In this document: positions 52,609 through 61,809 of the stretch, piece by piece
How the letters are laid out: each line of letters opens with the position of its first letter
Numbering within the stretch: position 1 is the stretch's first letter
Assembly (NCBI GenBank): GCA_000720805.1
Contig: JODI01000016.1
Location: 62,001 to 126,000 of the forward strand
From: Streptomyces violaceoruber
Lineage (GTDB): Bacteria; Actinomycetota; Actinomycetes; Streptomycetales; Streptomycetaceae
Direction: 5' to 3'
Length of the DNA: 64,000 nt
The notes under the pieces: generated by a model
Told to the model about the DNA's origin: nothing
Database searches by the model: none
Seen by the model: the letters and a program-made list of their open reading frames with translations, nothing else
Position numbers and translations under genes: made by a program

Positions 52609-52640
52609 GGCGGGCGGCTCCCGCGAGGGAACCGCCCGCC
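52609..52640 (-). terminator. Intercistronic hairpin between rbsCB and rbsK
   Basis: GGCGGGCGG (52609-52617) and CCGCCCGCC (52632-52640) are exact nine-base arms in the 68-base gap. It may attenuate rbsKD or stabilise the transporter part of the message. Confidence 0.5.
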
Positions 52641-52648
52641 CGTCGGTC

Positions 52649-54595
52649 TCAGCCGCTGAAGCCGGCCACGTTCTCCTTCGTGACCACCTTCACCGGCACC
52701 TTCACCGTCTGTTCGACCTTCTTGCCCTGGACCGCCCTGAGCGCGTTGTTCACGGCGATCTTGCCCAGCCGGCTCGGCTGCTGCGCGACGGACGCGTACA
52801 GCGTGCCCGCCTTCACCGCCGTGAGGCCGTCAGGCGTGCCGTCGAAGCCGACCACCGATACCGACGTGCCGGCCTTGGAGCCCAGCGCCTTGATCGCGCC
52901 GAGGGCCATCTCGTCGTTGGCGGCGACGACACCCTGGACGTCCGGGTGGGCCTGGAGCAGGTTCGACATCACGTCGAGGCCCTTGGTGCGGTCGAAGTCG
53001 GCCGGCTGCTGCGCCAGGACCTTGATGCCGGGGTAGGCCCTGAGCCCCTTGGCGAAGCCCTCGGCGCGTTCCCGGGCGGCGGAGGTGCCCGCCTGGCCCT
53101 GCAGGATCACGATCCTGCCCCGGCCGCCCAGCTTCTCGGCGATGGTCTTCGCCGCGAGTTCACCGCCGGCCACGTTGTCGGAGGCGACGAGCGCGTCCAC
53201 CGTGGCCTTGTTGACGCCCCGGTCGACGGCGATCACCGGGATCTTCGCCTTGTCGGCGGCCTTCACCGAGTTGCCCGCCGCGTCCGAGTCCACCGGGTTG
53301 ACGATGATCGCGCCCAGGCTCGAACTGGTGAAGTTCTGCAGCTGGTTGGCCTGCTGGGAGGCGTCGTTCTGCGCGTCGGTCACGGTCAGGTCCACGCCCA
53401 GCCTCTTCGCCTCGGCCTGGGCGCCCGCCCGGATCTGCACGAAGAAGGGGTTGTTGAGGGTGGACAGCGACAGGCCCATCTTCGGCGTCGAGGCCGAGGA
53501 GGAACCGCTGTGCAGGAACGAGGTCGCGCCGACGATCGCCACGGTGACCACGGCCGCGAGCCCGTACGTCGCCGCCTGCCTGCCCCTGTCGCCCCCCGTA
53601 CTGGACGCCACCGGGCCCGCCCCCGCCTTGCGGCGCACGGTGTCCAGCAGCACCGCCAGCGCGATCACCACACCGATGACGACCTGCTGCCAGAACGCGG
53701 AGACGTTCAGCAGGTTCAGCCCGTTGCGCAGCACCGCCAGGATCAGAGCGCCGATCAGGGTGCCGGACGCCTTGCCGGTACCGCCCGCCAGGGAGGCGCC
53801 ACCGATGACGACCGCGGCGATCGCGTCCAGCTCGTAGCCGTCGGCGGCCTGCGGCTGCGCGGAGGACAGCCGGGCGGCGAGCACCACACCCGCGGCGGCG
53901 GCGAACACACCGGAGAAGGCGTAGATCGCGAGCTTCTGCTTCTTCACCCGCAGCCCGGACAGCCGGGCCGCCTCCTCGTTGCCGCCGATCGCGTACATGG
54001 ACCGCCCGATGTACGTCCGGCCGAGCACGAAGGCGGCGACGAGCCCCATCACCACCATCACGAGCACCGGCACCGGCAGCCAGCCCCCGAGCGTGTCCCC
54101 GAGGTGCGAGACCGAGTCCGGGAAGGCGATCGGGGAGCCCTCGGAGATCACCAGCGACAGCCCGCGGGCCACCGACAGCATGGCCAGCGTCGCGATGAAC
54201 GGGGGCAGTTTGCCGTACGCGACGAGGAAGCCGTTGACCAGACCGGCCACGATGCCGGTGGCGACGGCCAGCACGACGGCCAGCACCACCGGCACGCCGT
54301 GCGACGTGGCGCTCCAGGCCAGCACGGTCGCCGAAAGGGCCGCCACCGAACCGACCGACAGGTCGATGCCCGCGGAGACGATCACGAAGGTGACACCGAA
54401 GGCGAGGATGGCGGTCACGGCCGCCTGCACGCCGACGTTCAGCAGGTTGTCGGTGGTCAGGAAGTCCCCGGACAGCGCCGACATGGCGACGACGAGGACG
54501 ATCAGCGCGCTCAGCGCGCCGTTGTCGAGGAGCAGACGGCGGACCGCCGCGGCGCCACCGGCGCCCGCTCCGCTCTTGAGCGTGTCAGCGGCCAC
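52649..54595 (-). CDS. rbsC: Ribose ABC transporter permease fused to its substrate-binding protein (RbsC-RbsB)
   Basis: This 648-residue protein joins two normally separate subunits. Residues 1-335 are an RbsC permease with about ten membrane segments and the motif NEEAARLSGLRV. Residues about 343-361 form one more hydrophobic segment (AATYGLAAVVTVAIVGATSFL). Residues about 370-648 are a complete RbsB-type binding protein: MGLSLSTLNNPFFVQIRAGAQAEAKRLG, IIVNPVDSDAA, DNVAGGELAA, ANDEMALGAIKAL and a C-terminal VPVKVVTKENV. The extra segment would put the binding domain outside the cell and tether it to the channel. The start overlaps rbsA by 11 bases. Confidence 0.94.
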   Translation of the reverse strand: MAADTLKSGAGAGGAAAVRRLLLDNGALSALIVLVVAMSALSGDFLTTDNLLNVGVQAAVTAILAFGVTFVIVSAGIDLSVGSVAALSATVLAWSATSHGVPVVLAVVLAVATGIVAGLVNGFLVAYGKLPPFIATLAMLSVARGLSLVISEGSPIAFPDSVSHLGDTLGGWLPVPVLVMVVMGLVAAFVLGRTYIGRSMYAIGGNEEAARLSGLRVKKQKLAIYAFSGVFAAAAGVVLAARLSSAQPQAADGYELDAIAAVVIGGASLAGGTGKASGTLIGALILAVLRNGLNLLNVSAFWQQVVIGVVIALAVLLDTVRRKAGAGPVASSTGGDRGRQAATYGLAAVVTVAIVGATSFLHSGSSSASTPKMGLSLSTLNNPFFVQIRAGAQAEAKRLGVDLTVTDAQNDASQQANQLQNFTSSSLGAIIVNPVDSDAAGNSVKAADKAKIPVIAVDRGVNKATVDALVASDNVAGGELAAKTIAEKLGGRGRIVILQGQAGTSAARERAEGFAKGLRAYPGIKVLAQQPADFDRTKGLDVMSNLLQAHPDVQGVVAANDEMALGAIKALGSKAGTSVSVVGFDGTPDGLTAVKAGTLYASVAQQPSRLGKIAVNNALRAVQGKKVEQTVKVPVKVVTKENVAGFSG

Positions 54596-56108
54596 GGCCG
54601 GCCTCCGGTTCAGTAGTAGCGGTGGTGCTTACGGCGAGCGCCATGACGGCGTCCTGCGTGGCCTCGTCGGCGGTCAGTTCGCCCGCGATCCGGCCCTGGG
54701 CCATCACCAGCACCCGGTCGCTCATGCCGAGCACCTCGGGCAGATCGCTGGAGATCATCAGGACGGCGGCACCGGCGGCCGTCAGTTCGTTGATCAGCTG
54801 GTAGATCTCGACCTTGGCGCCGACGTCGATGCCACGCGTCGGCTCGTCGAGGATGAGCACCTTGGTGTCGGCCAGCAGCCACTTGCCGATGACGACCTTC
54901 TGCTGGTTGCCGCCGGACAACGTCCGTACGTGCTGGCCGAGTCCGGCCATCCGCACGCCGAGCTGCCCGGCGATCCGCTCGGCGGCCGCGTGCTGCCCCT
55001 TGAGGTCGACGAGCCCGGCCCGGGTCGTGGCACGCAGGGTCACCAGCCCCAGGTTGTCCTCGACGGACGCGTCCAGCACCAGCCCCTGGCCCTTGCGGTC
55101 CTCGGGGACCAGGCCGATACCGGCCGCCATCGCCGCGTTGACGTCGTGCCCGCGCAGCGTGGAGCCCGCGACCTTCACGGCCCCCTTGTCGTACGGATCC
55201 GCCCCGAACACGGCCCGTACGACCTCCGTACGGCCGGCCCCGACCAGCCCCGCGATGCCGACGACCTCACCGGCGTGCACCTCGAAGCTGACGTCGTGGA
55301 ACACACCGCCACGCGTGAGCCCCTCGACACAGAGCAAAGCGGCGCCCCGGTCGGCCCGTGCCCGCGGATACTGCTGCTCGATGGACCGCCCCACCATGAG
55401 GCGTACGAGTTCGTCCTCGGGCGTGGTCGCGGGCACCTGGCCGACGCTCCTGCCGTCCCGGACGACCGTCACCCGGTCGCCCAGCGCGGCGATCTCCTCC
55501 AGGTGGTGCGTGATGAAGACGATCCCGACACCGTCCTCGCGCAGCGCCCGCACGATCGCGAAGAGCTTCTCGACCTCCTCGGAGGTGAGCACGGCGGTCG
55601 GCTCGTCCATGATCAGCACGCGCGCGTCCAGGCTGAGCGCCTTGGCGATCTCGACCATCTGAAGGCGGGCGATACCCAGTTCACGCACCCGCGCGCGGGG
55701 TGACACGTTCACCCCGACGCGCTCCAGGAGGACGGCGGCGTCGGCCTCCATCCTCTTCCGGTCGATCATTCCCAGACGGCGCGGCTGCCGCCCCAGGAAG
55801 ATGTTCTCGGCGACCGTCAGATCGGGAACGAGGTTGAACTCCTGGTAGATGGTGGCGATCCCGAGCCGTTCGGAGTCCTGCGCACCATGGATGCGCACCT
55901 CCTCGCCGCCGACCAGGATCCGCCCGCCGTCGGGCGTGTAGGCGCCGGAGAGCATCTTGATGAGGGTGCTCTTGCCCGCGCCGTTCTCACCGAGGAGGAC
56001 GTGCACCTCGCCCCGGCGCAGGTCGAAGTCGACGCCGTCGAGCGCGACCACGCCGGGGAAGCTCTTCCTTATGCCCTCGATGCGCAGCAACTCGTCCGCG
56101 TTGCTCAC
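54585..56108 (-). CDS. rbsA: Ribose ABC transporter ATPase RbsA
   Basis: This 507-residue protein has the two tandem ATPase domains of sugar importers. Domain 1 has Walker A GENGAGKST, a signature region around ELGIARLQMVEIAKAL and Walker B VLIMDEPTAVL; domain 2 has a degenerate Walker A (GLVGAGRTE), signature LSGGNQQKVV and Walker B VLILDEPTRGID. The degenerate second P-loop is normal for the RbsA/MglA family. The GTG at 56108 follows AAGGAG by six bases and overlaps the rbsR stop by four. It energises ribose uptake through the fused RbsC-RbsB protein. Confidence 0.96.
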   Translation of the reverse strand: MSNADELLRIEGIRKSFPGVVALDGVDFDLRRGEVHVLLGENGAGKSTLIKMLSGAYTPDGGRILVGGEEVRIHGAQDSERLGIATIYQEFNLVPDLTVAENIFLGRQPRRLGMIDRKRMEADAAVLLERVGVNVSPRARVRELGIARLQMVEIAKALSLDARVLIMDEPTAVLTSEEVEKLFAIVRALREDGVGIVFITHHLEEIAALGDRVTVVRDGRSVGQVPATTPEDELVRLMVGRSIEQQYPRARADRGAALLCVEGLTRGGVFHDVSFEVHAGEVVGIAGLVGAGRTEVVRAVFGADPYDKGAVKVAGSTLRGHDVNAAMAAGIGLVPEDRKGQGLVLDASVEDNLGLVTLRATTRAGLVDLKGQHAAAERIAGQLGVRMAGLGQHVRTLSGGNQQKVVIGKWLLADTKVLILDEPTRGIDVGAKVEIYQLINELTAAGAAVLMISSDLPEVLGMSDRVLVMAQGRIAGELTADEATQDAVMALAVSTTATTEPEAGRGR

Positions 56109-57247
56109 GACTGGCTCCTTCTTACGGGGGACCGCACAGCGGGGGACTGCGCGGGGTACTGCGCGGGGGGTGGCGCTTCGGAAGCCGATGGCTCCGGGGG
56201 AGCCGACGGCTGTGCGGAAGCCGATGGGCCCGGGGGAGCCGTCGGCTCCTGGGAAGCCGGTTCGCCGCAGGATCGGCGTACGACGAGACGGGCGGGGAGG
56301 GTGACCGACTCGGGGGGCCGCCCCTCGATGCGGTCGACCAGCGCGCGTACGGCCGCCCGCCCCAACGCGCCGGTGGGCTGGGCGATCGCGGTGATCGGCG
56401 GATCGGTGTGCACGAACCAGCGGATGTCGTCGAACGCGGCCAGCGCGATGTCGTCCGGAACGCGCAGCCCGCGCGCGCGGATCGCGTCCAGCGCGCCGAG
56501 GGCCATCAGGTTGTCCGCCGCGAAGACGACCTCGGGCGGCTCGGGCAGCGAGAGGAAGCCCTCGGTGACCCGGCGCCCGCTGTCGGCCTGGAAGTCGCCC
56601 TGGCCGATGTAGACGTCCGGGAGATCGAGGCCGTACGCCCGGAGCGCCTCCCCGAAGACCGCCACGCGTTCCTGCCCGGTCGTGGTCGCCGCCGGCCCGG
56701 CGATGATCGCGAGCCGCCGGTGACCGAGGCCGTGCAGATGGGCCACGAGATCCCGGATCGCCTCCCGCCCGTCCGCCCGCACGACCGGCACGTCCACGCC
56801 CGGGATCCACCGGTCCACGAAGACCATCGGGGTCCCCCCGCGCGCGGCGTCCAGCATCAGCGGCGAGCCGCCGTCGGTGGGGGAGACGAGCAGACCGTCG
56901 ATGCGGCGGTCCAGCAGGTTCCGCACGTGATGGTCCTGGAGGTCGGGCCGTTCGTCGGCGTTGCCGATGATCACGCTGTAGCCGAGCGCGCGTGCCTCCT
57001 CCTCCACCGAACGGGCCAGTTCGGTGAAGTACGGGTTCAGCACGTCGCTGATGACCAGGCCGAGGGTGTGGGTCTGGTCCGTCCGCAGCGACCGGGCGAC
57101 GGCGTTCGGGCGGTAGCCCAGCGTCTCGACGGCGGCCAGCACGCGCGTTCGGGCGTCCGCGCTGACCGACGGGTGACCGTTCAGGACACGCGACACCGTG
57201 GCGACGGAGACCCCCGCCCCGGCAGCGACGTCCTTGATGCTCGCCAT
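56105..57247 (-). CDS. rbsR: LacI-family ribose operon regulator RbsR, with repeat tail
   Basis: This 380-residue repressor has a LacI HTH (SIKDVAAGAGVSVATVSRVLNGHPSVSADARTRV), a hinge helix (NAVARSLR) and a sugar-binding effector domain (GLVISDVLNPYFTEL, GHRRLAIIAGPA, AAFDDIRWFVHTDPPITAI). It is the first gene of the rbs operon and overlaps rbsA. Beyond the effector domain runs a tail of about 53 residues rich in Pro, Ser and Ala, including two and a half 12-residue repeats. Two operator-like palindromes lie upstream. Ribose control is inferred from the operon. Confidence 0.94.
   Translation of the reverse strand: MASIKDVAAGAGVSVATVSRVLNGHPSVSADARTRVLAAVETLGYRPNAVARSLRTDQTHTLGLVISDVLNPYFTELARSVEEEARALGYSVIIGNADERPDLQDHHVRNLLDRRIDGLLVSPTDGGSPLMLDAARGGTPMVFVDRWIPGVDVPVVRADGREAIRDLVAHLHGLGHRRLAIIAGPAATTTGQERVAVFGEALRAYGLDLPDVYIGQGDFQADSGRRVTEGFLSLPEPPEVVFAADNLMALGALDAIRARGLRVPDDIALAAFDDIRWFVHTDPPITAIAQPTGALGRAAVRALVDRIEGRPPESVTLPARLVVRRSCGEPASQEPTAPPGPSASAQPSAPPEPSASEAPPPAQYPAQSPAVRSPVRRSQS
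56181..56261. repeat. 36-base in-frame repeats in the rbsR tail
   Basis: Two full 36-base units (56181-56216, 56217-56252) and a partial third begin GGAAGCCG. They encode 12-residue repeats of the form P-S/T-A-P-P-x-P-S-A-S. Confidence 0.85.
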
Positions 57248-57290
57248 CGCCGCTCCACCTCCTCGTGGAACTCATGGAACTCATGGCTCG

Positions 57291-57304
57291 TGGAATCGAT
57301 TACA
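57291..57304. promoter_or_regulatory. rbsO: RbsR operator, proximal copy
   Basis: TGGAATCGATTACA is a near-perfect palindrome with central CG, typical of LacI-family sites, 44 bases before the rbsR start. Confidence 0.8.
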
Positions 57305-57321
57305 TCCACCCTGCAGAGAGG

Positions 57322-57350
57322 ATTGGAATCGATTACACGGCAGGAGACAA
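57322..57350 (-). promoter_or_regulatory. rbs operon promoter
   Basis: On the minus strand TTGTCT (57345-57350) and TCCAAT (57322-57327) have a 17-base spacer that contains most of the distal operator. Fit to the vegetative consensus is moderate. Confidence 0.5.
57324..57337. promoter_or_regulatory. rbsO: RbsR operator, distal copy
   Basis: TGGAATCGATTACA is identical to the proximal copy and 33 bases (about three helical turns) away, allowing cooperative binding. Confidence 0.8.
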
Positions 57351-57399
57351 GACCCCGAGACCGGATCGTGATGTCAGACCCCGGCGGTACCGTCGGATC

Positions 57400-59649
57400 A
57401 TGGCTCAGGAAACGGGGAGTGGGGAGCGGCGGCTCGCCGAACTCGAAGGCGTGCTGGAGCGCATCACGTACGCGAACGAGGAGACCGGTTACACGGTCGC
57501 CCGCGTCGACACCGGCCGAGGCGGCGGCGACCTGCTCACGGTCGTCGGCGCGCTGCTCGGCGCCCAGGTCGGCGAGTCCCTGCGCATGGAGGGCCGTTGG
57601 GGCTCACATCCCCAGTACGGCAAGCAGTTCACCGTCGAGAACTACACGACGCTCCTGCCGGCCACCGTCCAGGGCATCCGCCGCTACCTCGGCTCCGGCC
57701 TGGTCAAGGGCATCGGCCCGGTCTTCGCCGACCGCATCACCCAGCACTTCGGCCTGGACACCCTGAAGATCATCGAGGAGGAGCCCAAGCGCCTCATCGA
57801 GGTCCCCGGTCTCGGCCCCAAGCGCACCAAGAAGATCGCCGACGCCTGGGAGGAACAGAAGGCGATCAAGGAGGTCATGCTCTTCCTCCAGACCGTCGAG
57901 GTGTCCACGTCGATCGCCGTGCGCATCTACAAGAAGTACGGCGACGCCTCCATCTCGGTCGTGAAGAACCAGCCCTACCGACTGGCCTCCGACGTCTGGG
58001 GCATCGGCTTCCTCACCGCCGACAAGATCGCCCAGTCCGTCGGCATCCCCCACGACAGCCCGGAGCGTGTCAAGGCGGGCTTGCAGTACGCCCTGTCGCA
58101 GGCCACCGACCAGGGCAACTGCTACCTGCCCGAGGAGCAGCTGATCGCGGACGCGGTGAAACTGCTCCAGGTCGACACCGGGCTCGTCATCGAGTGCCTC
58201 GCCGAACTGGCGTCGCCCGCCGAGGAGGGGGAGGACCCCGGTGTCGTACGGGAGAGGGTTCCCGGTCCCGACGGCGGCTCGGAGCCCGTCACCGCCGTCT
58301 ACCTCGTCCCCTTCCACCGCGCCGAACTCTCCCTCTCCGCCCAGCTGTTGCGCCTTCTGCGCACCGACCAGGACCGCATGCCCGGCTTCCGGGACGTGGC
58401 CTGGGACAAGGCGCTCGGCTGGCTCGCCTCGCGCACCGGGACCGAGCTCGCCCCCGAGCAGGAGGCCGCCGTCAAGCTGGCGCTGACCCAGAAGGTCGCC
58501 GTCCTCACCGGCGGCCCCGGCTGCGGCAAGTCCTTCACGGTCCGCTCGATCGTGGAGCTGGCCCGCGCCAAGAAGGCCAAGGTCGTGCTCGCCGCCCCCA
58601 CCGGCCGGGCCGCCAAGCGCCTGTCCGAGCTCACCGGCGCCGACGCCTCCACCGTCCACCGCCTGCTGGAGCTGAAGCCCGGCGGCGACGCGGCCTACGA
58701 CAAGGACCGCCCGCTGGACGCGGACCTGGTGGTGGTCGACGAGGCCTCCATGCTGGACCTGCTGCTCGCGAACAAGCTGGTCAAGGCGGTGCCTCCGGGG
58801 GCGCACCTGCTGTTCGTCGGAGACGTCGACCAGCTTCCGAGCGTCGGCGCGGGCGAGGTGCTGCGTGATCTGCTCGCCGACGGCAGTCCGATCCCGGCCG
58901 TGCGCCTGACACGCGTGTTCCGGCAGGCCCAGCAGTCGGGTGTGGTGACCAACGCGCACCGCATCAACTCCGGGCAGCACCCGGTCACCGAGGGAATGAA
59001 GGACTTCTTCCTCTTCGTCGAGGACGACACGGAGGAGGTCGGCCGGCTCACCGTCGACGTGGCGGCACGGCGGATTCCGGCCAAGTTCGGCCTCGACCCG
59101 CGCCGGGACGTGCAGGTGCTCGCGCCCATGCACCGGGGCCCCGCCGGCGCCGGCAACCTGAACGGGCTGCTCCAGCAGGCGATCACTCCGGGGCGCCCGG
59201 AGGTGCCGGAGAAGCGGTTCGGCGGCCGGGTCTTCCGCGTGGGCGACAAGGTCACCCAGATTCGCAACAATTACGAGAAGGGCACCAACGGCGTCTTCAA
59301 CGGCACCGTGGGTGTGGTCACCTCGCTCGACCCGGTCGACCAGCGCCTCACCGTGCTGACGGACGAGGACGAGGAGGTTCCGTACGAATTCGACGAACTG
59401 GACGAGCTGGCGCACGCGTACGCGGTGACCATCCACCGTTCACAGGGAAGTGAATATCCGGCCGTGGTGATCCCGGTCACCACCAGCGCCTGGATGATGC
59501 TGCAGCGGAACCTGTTGTACACGGCGGTCACCCGGGCCAAGAAGCTGGTCGTCCTCGTCGGTTCGCGCAAGGCGATCGGCCAGGCGGTGCGCACGGTGTC
59601 GGCAGGACGGCGCTGCACGGCACTCGACTTCCGGCTCGCGGGACGGTGA
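57400..59649 (+). CDS. recD2: RecD2-like SF1B DNA helicase
   Basis: This 749-residue ATP-dependent 5'-3' DNA helicase has an N-terminal OB-like and helix-hairpin-helix region (RRYLGSGLVKGIGPVFADRI, IEVPGLGPKRTKKI), then the helicase core: Walker A GGPGCGKSFT near residue 370, Walker B VVDEASMLD near 444, GDVDQLPSVG, and the C-terminal IHRSQGSEYPAVVIPV near 677. It is not part of a RecBCD complex; RecD2 proteins act alone in DNA damage tolerance. The ATG at 57400 has no Shine-Dalgarno sequence. It shares its upstream region with the rbs operon. Confidence 0.93.
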   Translation: MAQETGSGERRLAELEGVLERITYANEETGYTVARVDTGRGGGDLLTVVGALLGAQVGESLRMEGRWGSHPQYGKQFTVENYTTLLPATVQGIRRYLGSGLVKGIGPVFADRITQHFGLDTLKIIEEEPKRLIEVPGLGPKRTKKIADAWEEQKAIKEVMLFLQTVEVSTSIAVRIYKKYGDASISVVKNQPYRLASDVWGIGFLTADKIAQSVGIPHDSPERVKAGLQYALSQATDQGNCYLPEEQLIADAVKLLQVDTGLVIECLAELASPAEEGEDPGVVRERVPGPDGGSEPVTAVYLVPFHRAELSLSAQLLRLLRTDQDRMPGFRDVAWDKALGWLASRTGTELAPEQEAAVKLALTQKVAVLTGGPGCGKSFTVRSIVELARAKKAKVVLAAPTGRAAKRLSELTGADASTVHRLLELKPGGDAAYDKDRPLDADLVVVDEASMLDLLLANKLVKAVPPGAHLLFVGDVDQLPSVGAGEVLRDLLADGSPIPAVRLTRVFRQAQQSGVVTNAHRINSGQHPVTEGMKDFFLFVEDDTEEVGRLTVDVAARRIPAKFGLDPRRDVQVLAPMHRGPAGAGNLNGLLQQAITPGRPEVPEKRFGGRVFRVGDKVTQIRNNYEKGTNGVFNGTVGVVTSLDPVDQRLTVLTDEDEEVPYEFDELDELAHAYAVTIHRSQGSEYPAVVIPVTTSAWMMLQRNLLYTAVTRAKKLVVLVGSRKAIGQAVRTVSAGRRCTALDFRLAGR

Positions 59650-59859
59650 CCGGAGAATGATCGATCAAATGAGTCACGTGGGTCACAGAGCTCTTCCGCA
59701 AGCGGGTGGGGGAGGGGCAGGATGGGCAAGTTGGCGGCACTCAGTGCCGCCGATACGCCCAACGGCCGACCCCGAGTGCACTCTTCTGCGCCAAATGGGG
59801 GATGGTAGAGACAGTCAGGGCAACCTCGAAGAAGAGGCACAACGTCGGTGAGGGATGAC

Positions 59860-61158
59860 GTGAGCGAGCACATCAACAACGCTGTAGTACTGCGGTACGG
59901 CGACGGCGAGTACACCTACCCGGTGATCGACAGCACCGTCGGCGACAAGGGCTTCGACATCGGCAAGCTCCGCGCCCAGACCGGTCTGGTGACTCTGGAC
60001 AGCGGCTACGGGAACACCGCCGCCTATAAATCCGCCATCACCTACCTCGACGGTGAGGCGGGCATCCTCCGGTACCGCGGCTACCCGATCGAGCAGCTGG
60101 CCGAGCGCTCCACCTTCCTGGAGGTGGCCTACCTGCTGATCAACGGTGAGCTGCCGACCGTCGACGAGCTCTCCTCCTTCAAGAACGACATCACGCAGCA
60201 CACCCTGCTGCACGAGGACGTCAAGAACTTCTACCGGGGCTTCCCGCGCGACGCCCACCCGATGGCCATGCTGTCGTCGGTGGTCTCGGCGCTGTCCACG
60301 TTCTACCAGGACAGCCACAACCCGTTCGACGAGAAGCAGCGCAACCTCTCCACGATCCGGCTCCTTGCCAAGCTTCCGACGATCGCCGCGTACGCGTACA
60401 AGAAGTCGATCGGTCACCCGTTCGTCTACCCGCGCAACGACCTCGGCTACGTCGAGAACTTCCTCCGCATGACCTTCTCGGTTCCCGCGCAGGAGTACGA
60501 GCCCGACCCCACCGTCGTCGCCGCGCTCGACAAGCTGCTGATCCTGCACGCGGACCACGAGCAGAACTGTTCGACCTCGACGGTCCGCCTGGTGGGCTCC
60601 TCGCAGGCGAACATGTTCGCCTCGATCTCCGCCGGCATCAACGCCCTGTGGGGCCCGCTGCACGGCGGCGCCAACCAGTCCGTCCTGGAGATGCTGGAAG
60701 GCATCCGCGACGCCGGCGGCGACGTCGACTCCTTCATCCGCAAGGTGAAGAACAAGGAGGACGGCGTCCGGCTGATGGGCTTCGGCCACAGGGTCTACAA
60801 GAACTTCGACCCGCGCGCGAAGATCATCAAGGCGGCGGCGCACGACGTCCTCTCGGCCCTCGGCAAGTCCGACGAGCTGCTGGACATCGCGCTCAAGCTG
60901 GAGGAGCACGCGCTCTCCGACGACTACTTCGTCTCGCGCAGCCTCTACCCGAACGTCGACTTCTACACCGGTCTGATCTACCGCGCCATGGGCTTCCCGA
61001 CCGAGATGTTCACGGTCCTGTTCGCCCTCGGCCGCCTGCCGGGCTGGATCGCCCAGTGGCACGAGATGATCAAGGAGCCGGGCTCCCGCATCGGCCGCCC
61101 GCGCCAGATCTACACGGGTGTCGTCGAGCGCGACTTCGTCCCCGTCGAGTCGCGGTAA
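59860..61158 (+). CDS. citA: Citrate synthase
   Basis: This 432-residue enzyme condenses oxaloacetate and acetyl-CoA in the TCA cycle. The catalytic residues are visible: His in ILHADHEQNCSTST, His in GPLHGGANQSV, and Asp in HRVYKNFDPRAK, with the family signature GFGHRVYKNFDPRA. It is the hexameric type II form found in Streptomyces. The GTG at 59860 follows GAGGGA closely and is preferred to a GTG at 59848. Upstream 210 bases separate it from recD2; downstream is a long non-coding tract. Confidence 0.97.
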   Translation: MSEHINNAVVLRYGDGEYTYPVIDSTVGDKGFDIGKLRAQTGLVTLDSGYGNTAAYKSAITYLDGEAGILRYRGYPIEQLAERSTFLEVAYLLINGELPTVDELSSFKNDITQHTLLHEDVKNFYRGFPRDAHPMAMLSSVVSALSTFYQDSHNPFDEKQRNLSTIRLLAKLPTIAAYAYKKSIGHPFVYPRNDLGYVENFLRMTFSVPAQEYEPDPTVVAALDKLLILHADHEQNCSTSTVRLVGSSQANMFASISAGINALWGPLHGGANQSVLEMLEGIRDAGGDVDSFIRKVKNKEDGVRLMGFGHRVYKNFDPRAKIIKAAAHDVLSALGKSDELLDIALKLEEHALSDDYFVSRSLYPNVDFYTGLIYRAMGFPTEMFTVLFALGRLPGWIAQWHEMIKEPGSRIGRPRQIYTGVVERDFVPVESR

Positions 61159-61219
61159 GTCGCTTCCAGGAGTGCTGAGCCGCTTCCCAGGGGCGGTGAG
61201 CCGCTTCCGGGATCGGCGA
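61159..61219. repeat. Three direct repeats after the citrate synthase stop
   Basis: Units at 61159-61178, 61179-61199 and 61200-61219 begin G-C/T-CGCTTCC and end in GA. They immediately follow the stop codon. Confidence 0.65.
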
Positions 61220-61233
61220 GTGGTCCCGTCTCA

Positions 61234-61270
61234 GGGCCCCGTGCACGGCTACGGCCGGGTGCGGGGCCTT
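61234..61270 (+). terminator. Terminator hairpin of citA
   Basis: GGCCCCGTGCAC (61235-61246) pairs with GTGCGGGGCC (61259-61268) with a small bulge. Confidence 0.6.
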
Positions 61271-61319
61271 CCGCGTGCCGACGGAGGCCGGAGGCGCGTG
61301 CCGCCCGCCGGTGAAATGC

Positions 61320-61372
61320 GGAAGGCGCCCCAGCGCCGGTCCCCCCACGGGCCGACGACCAGGGCGCCTTCC
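61320..61372. terminator. Strong hairpin, 11-base perfect stem
   Basis: GGAAGGCGCCC (61320-61330) and GGGCGCCTTCC (61362-61372) are exact complements with a 31-base loop. Confidence 0.6.
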
Positions 61373-61809
61373 CATGTCCCGGTGCGGATTCCCCCCACGG
61401 GATCCGGCCGGGCGTCTGTGAGAACCAGCGCCTGAATCGCTGTCTTGCGGTAAAGCCTGGTACTGCCTTTGAGCAGAACGAGCAAAACTCCTCGTACTAC
61501 TCCTGTGTGCGGTCTGCCGGGACAGCGCACCCTGGGAGGGCCGCTCAAAGCTTCCCGGTGTACGTGTCCCGGCAACGCACCTCTGGAGAAGTCCCCCAAG
61601 ACATCCCCAGATGCCAGGAAACGCCCCCCAAGACGCTGCCTGACATCGTCAACTTAGACCTTCGAACCCCTTCGGTGGTTACGTTCGCATCACTGTGATC
61701 CGCGTCTCTTGCATATGTCCGATAGATGCGCAAGAGCCGGATACGGCGATCGAGGCCCAGGCGTAAGGATGATGCGCGAGCCTTGTGAAGAGCTTATGTG
61801 AGGCTGGCG

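Noticed and set aside
61400..61740. tRNA genes in the lower-GC tract
   Set aside because: No cloverleaf with a T-loop GTTCGA and matching acceptor stem could be built.
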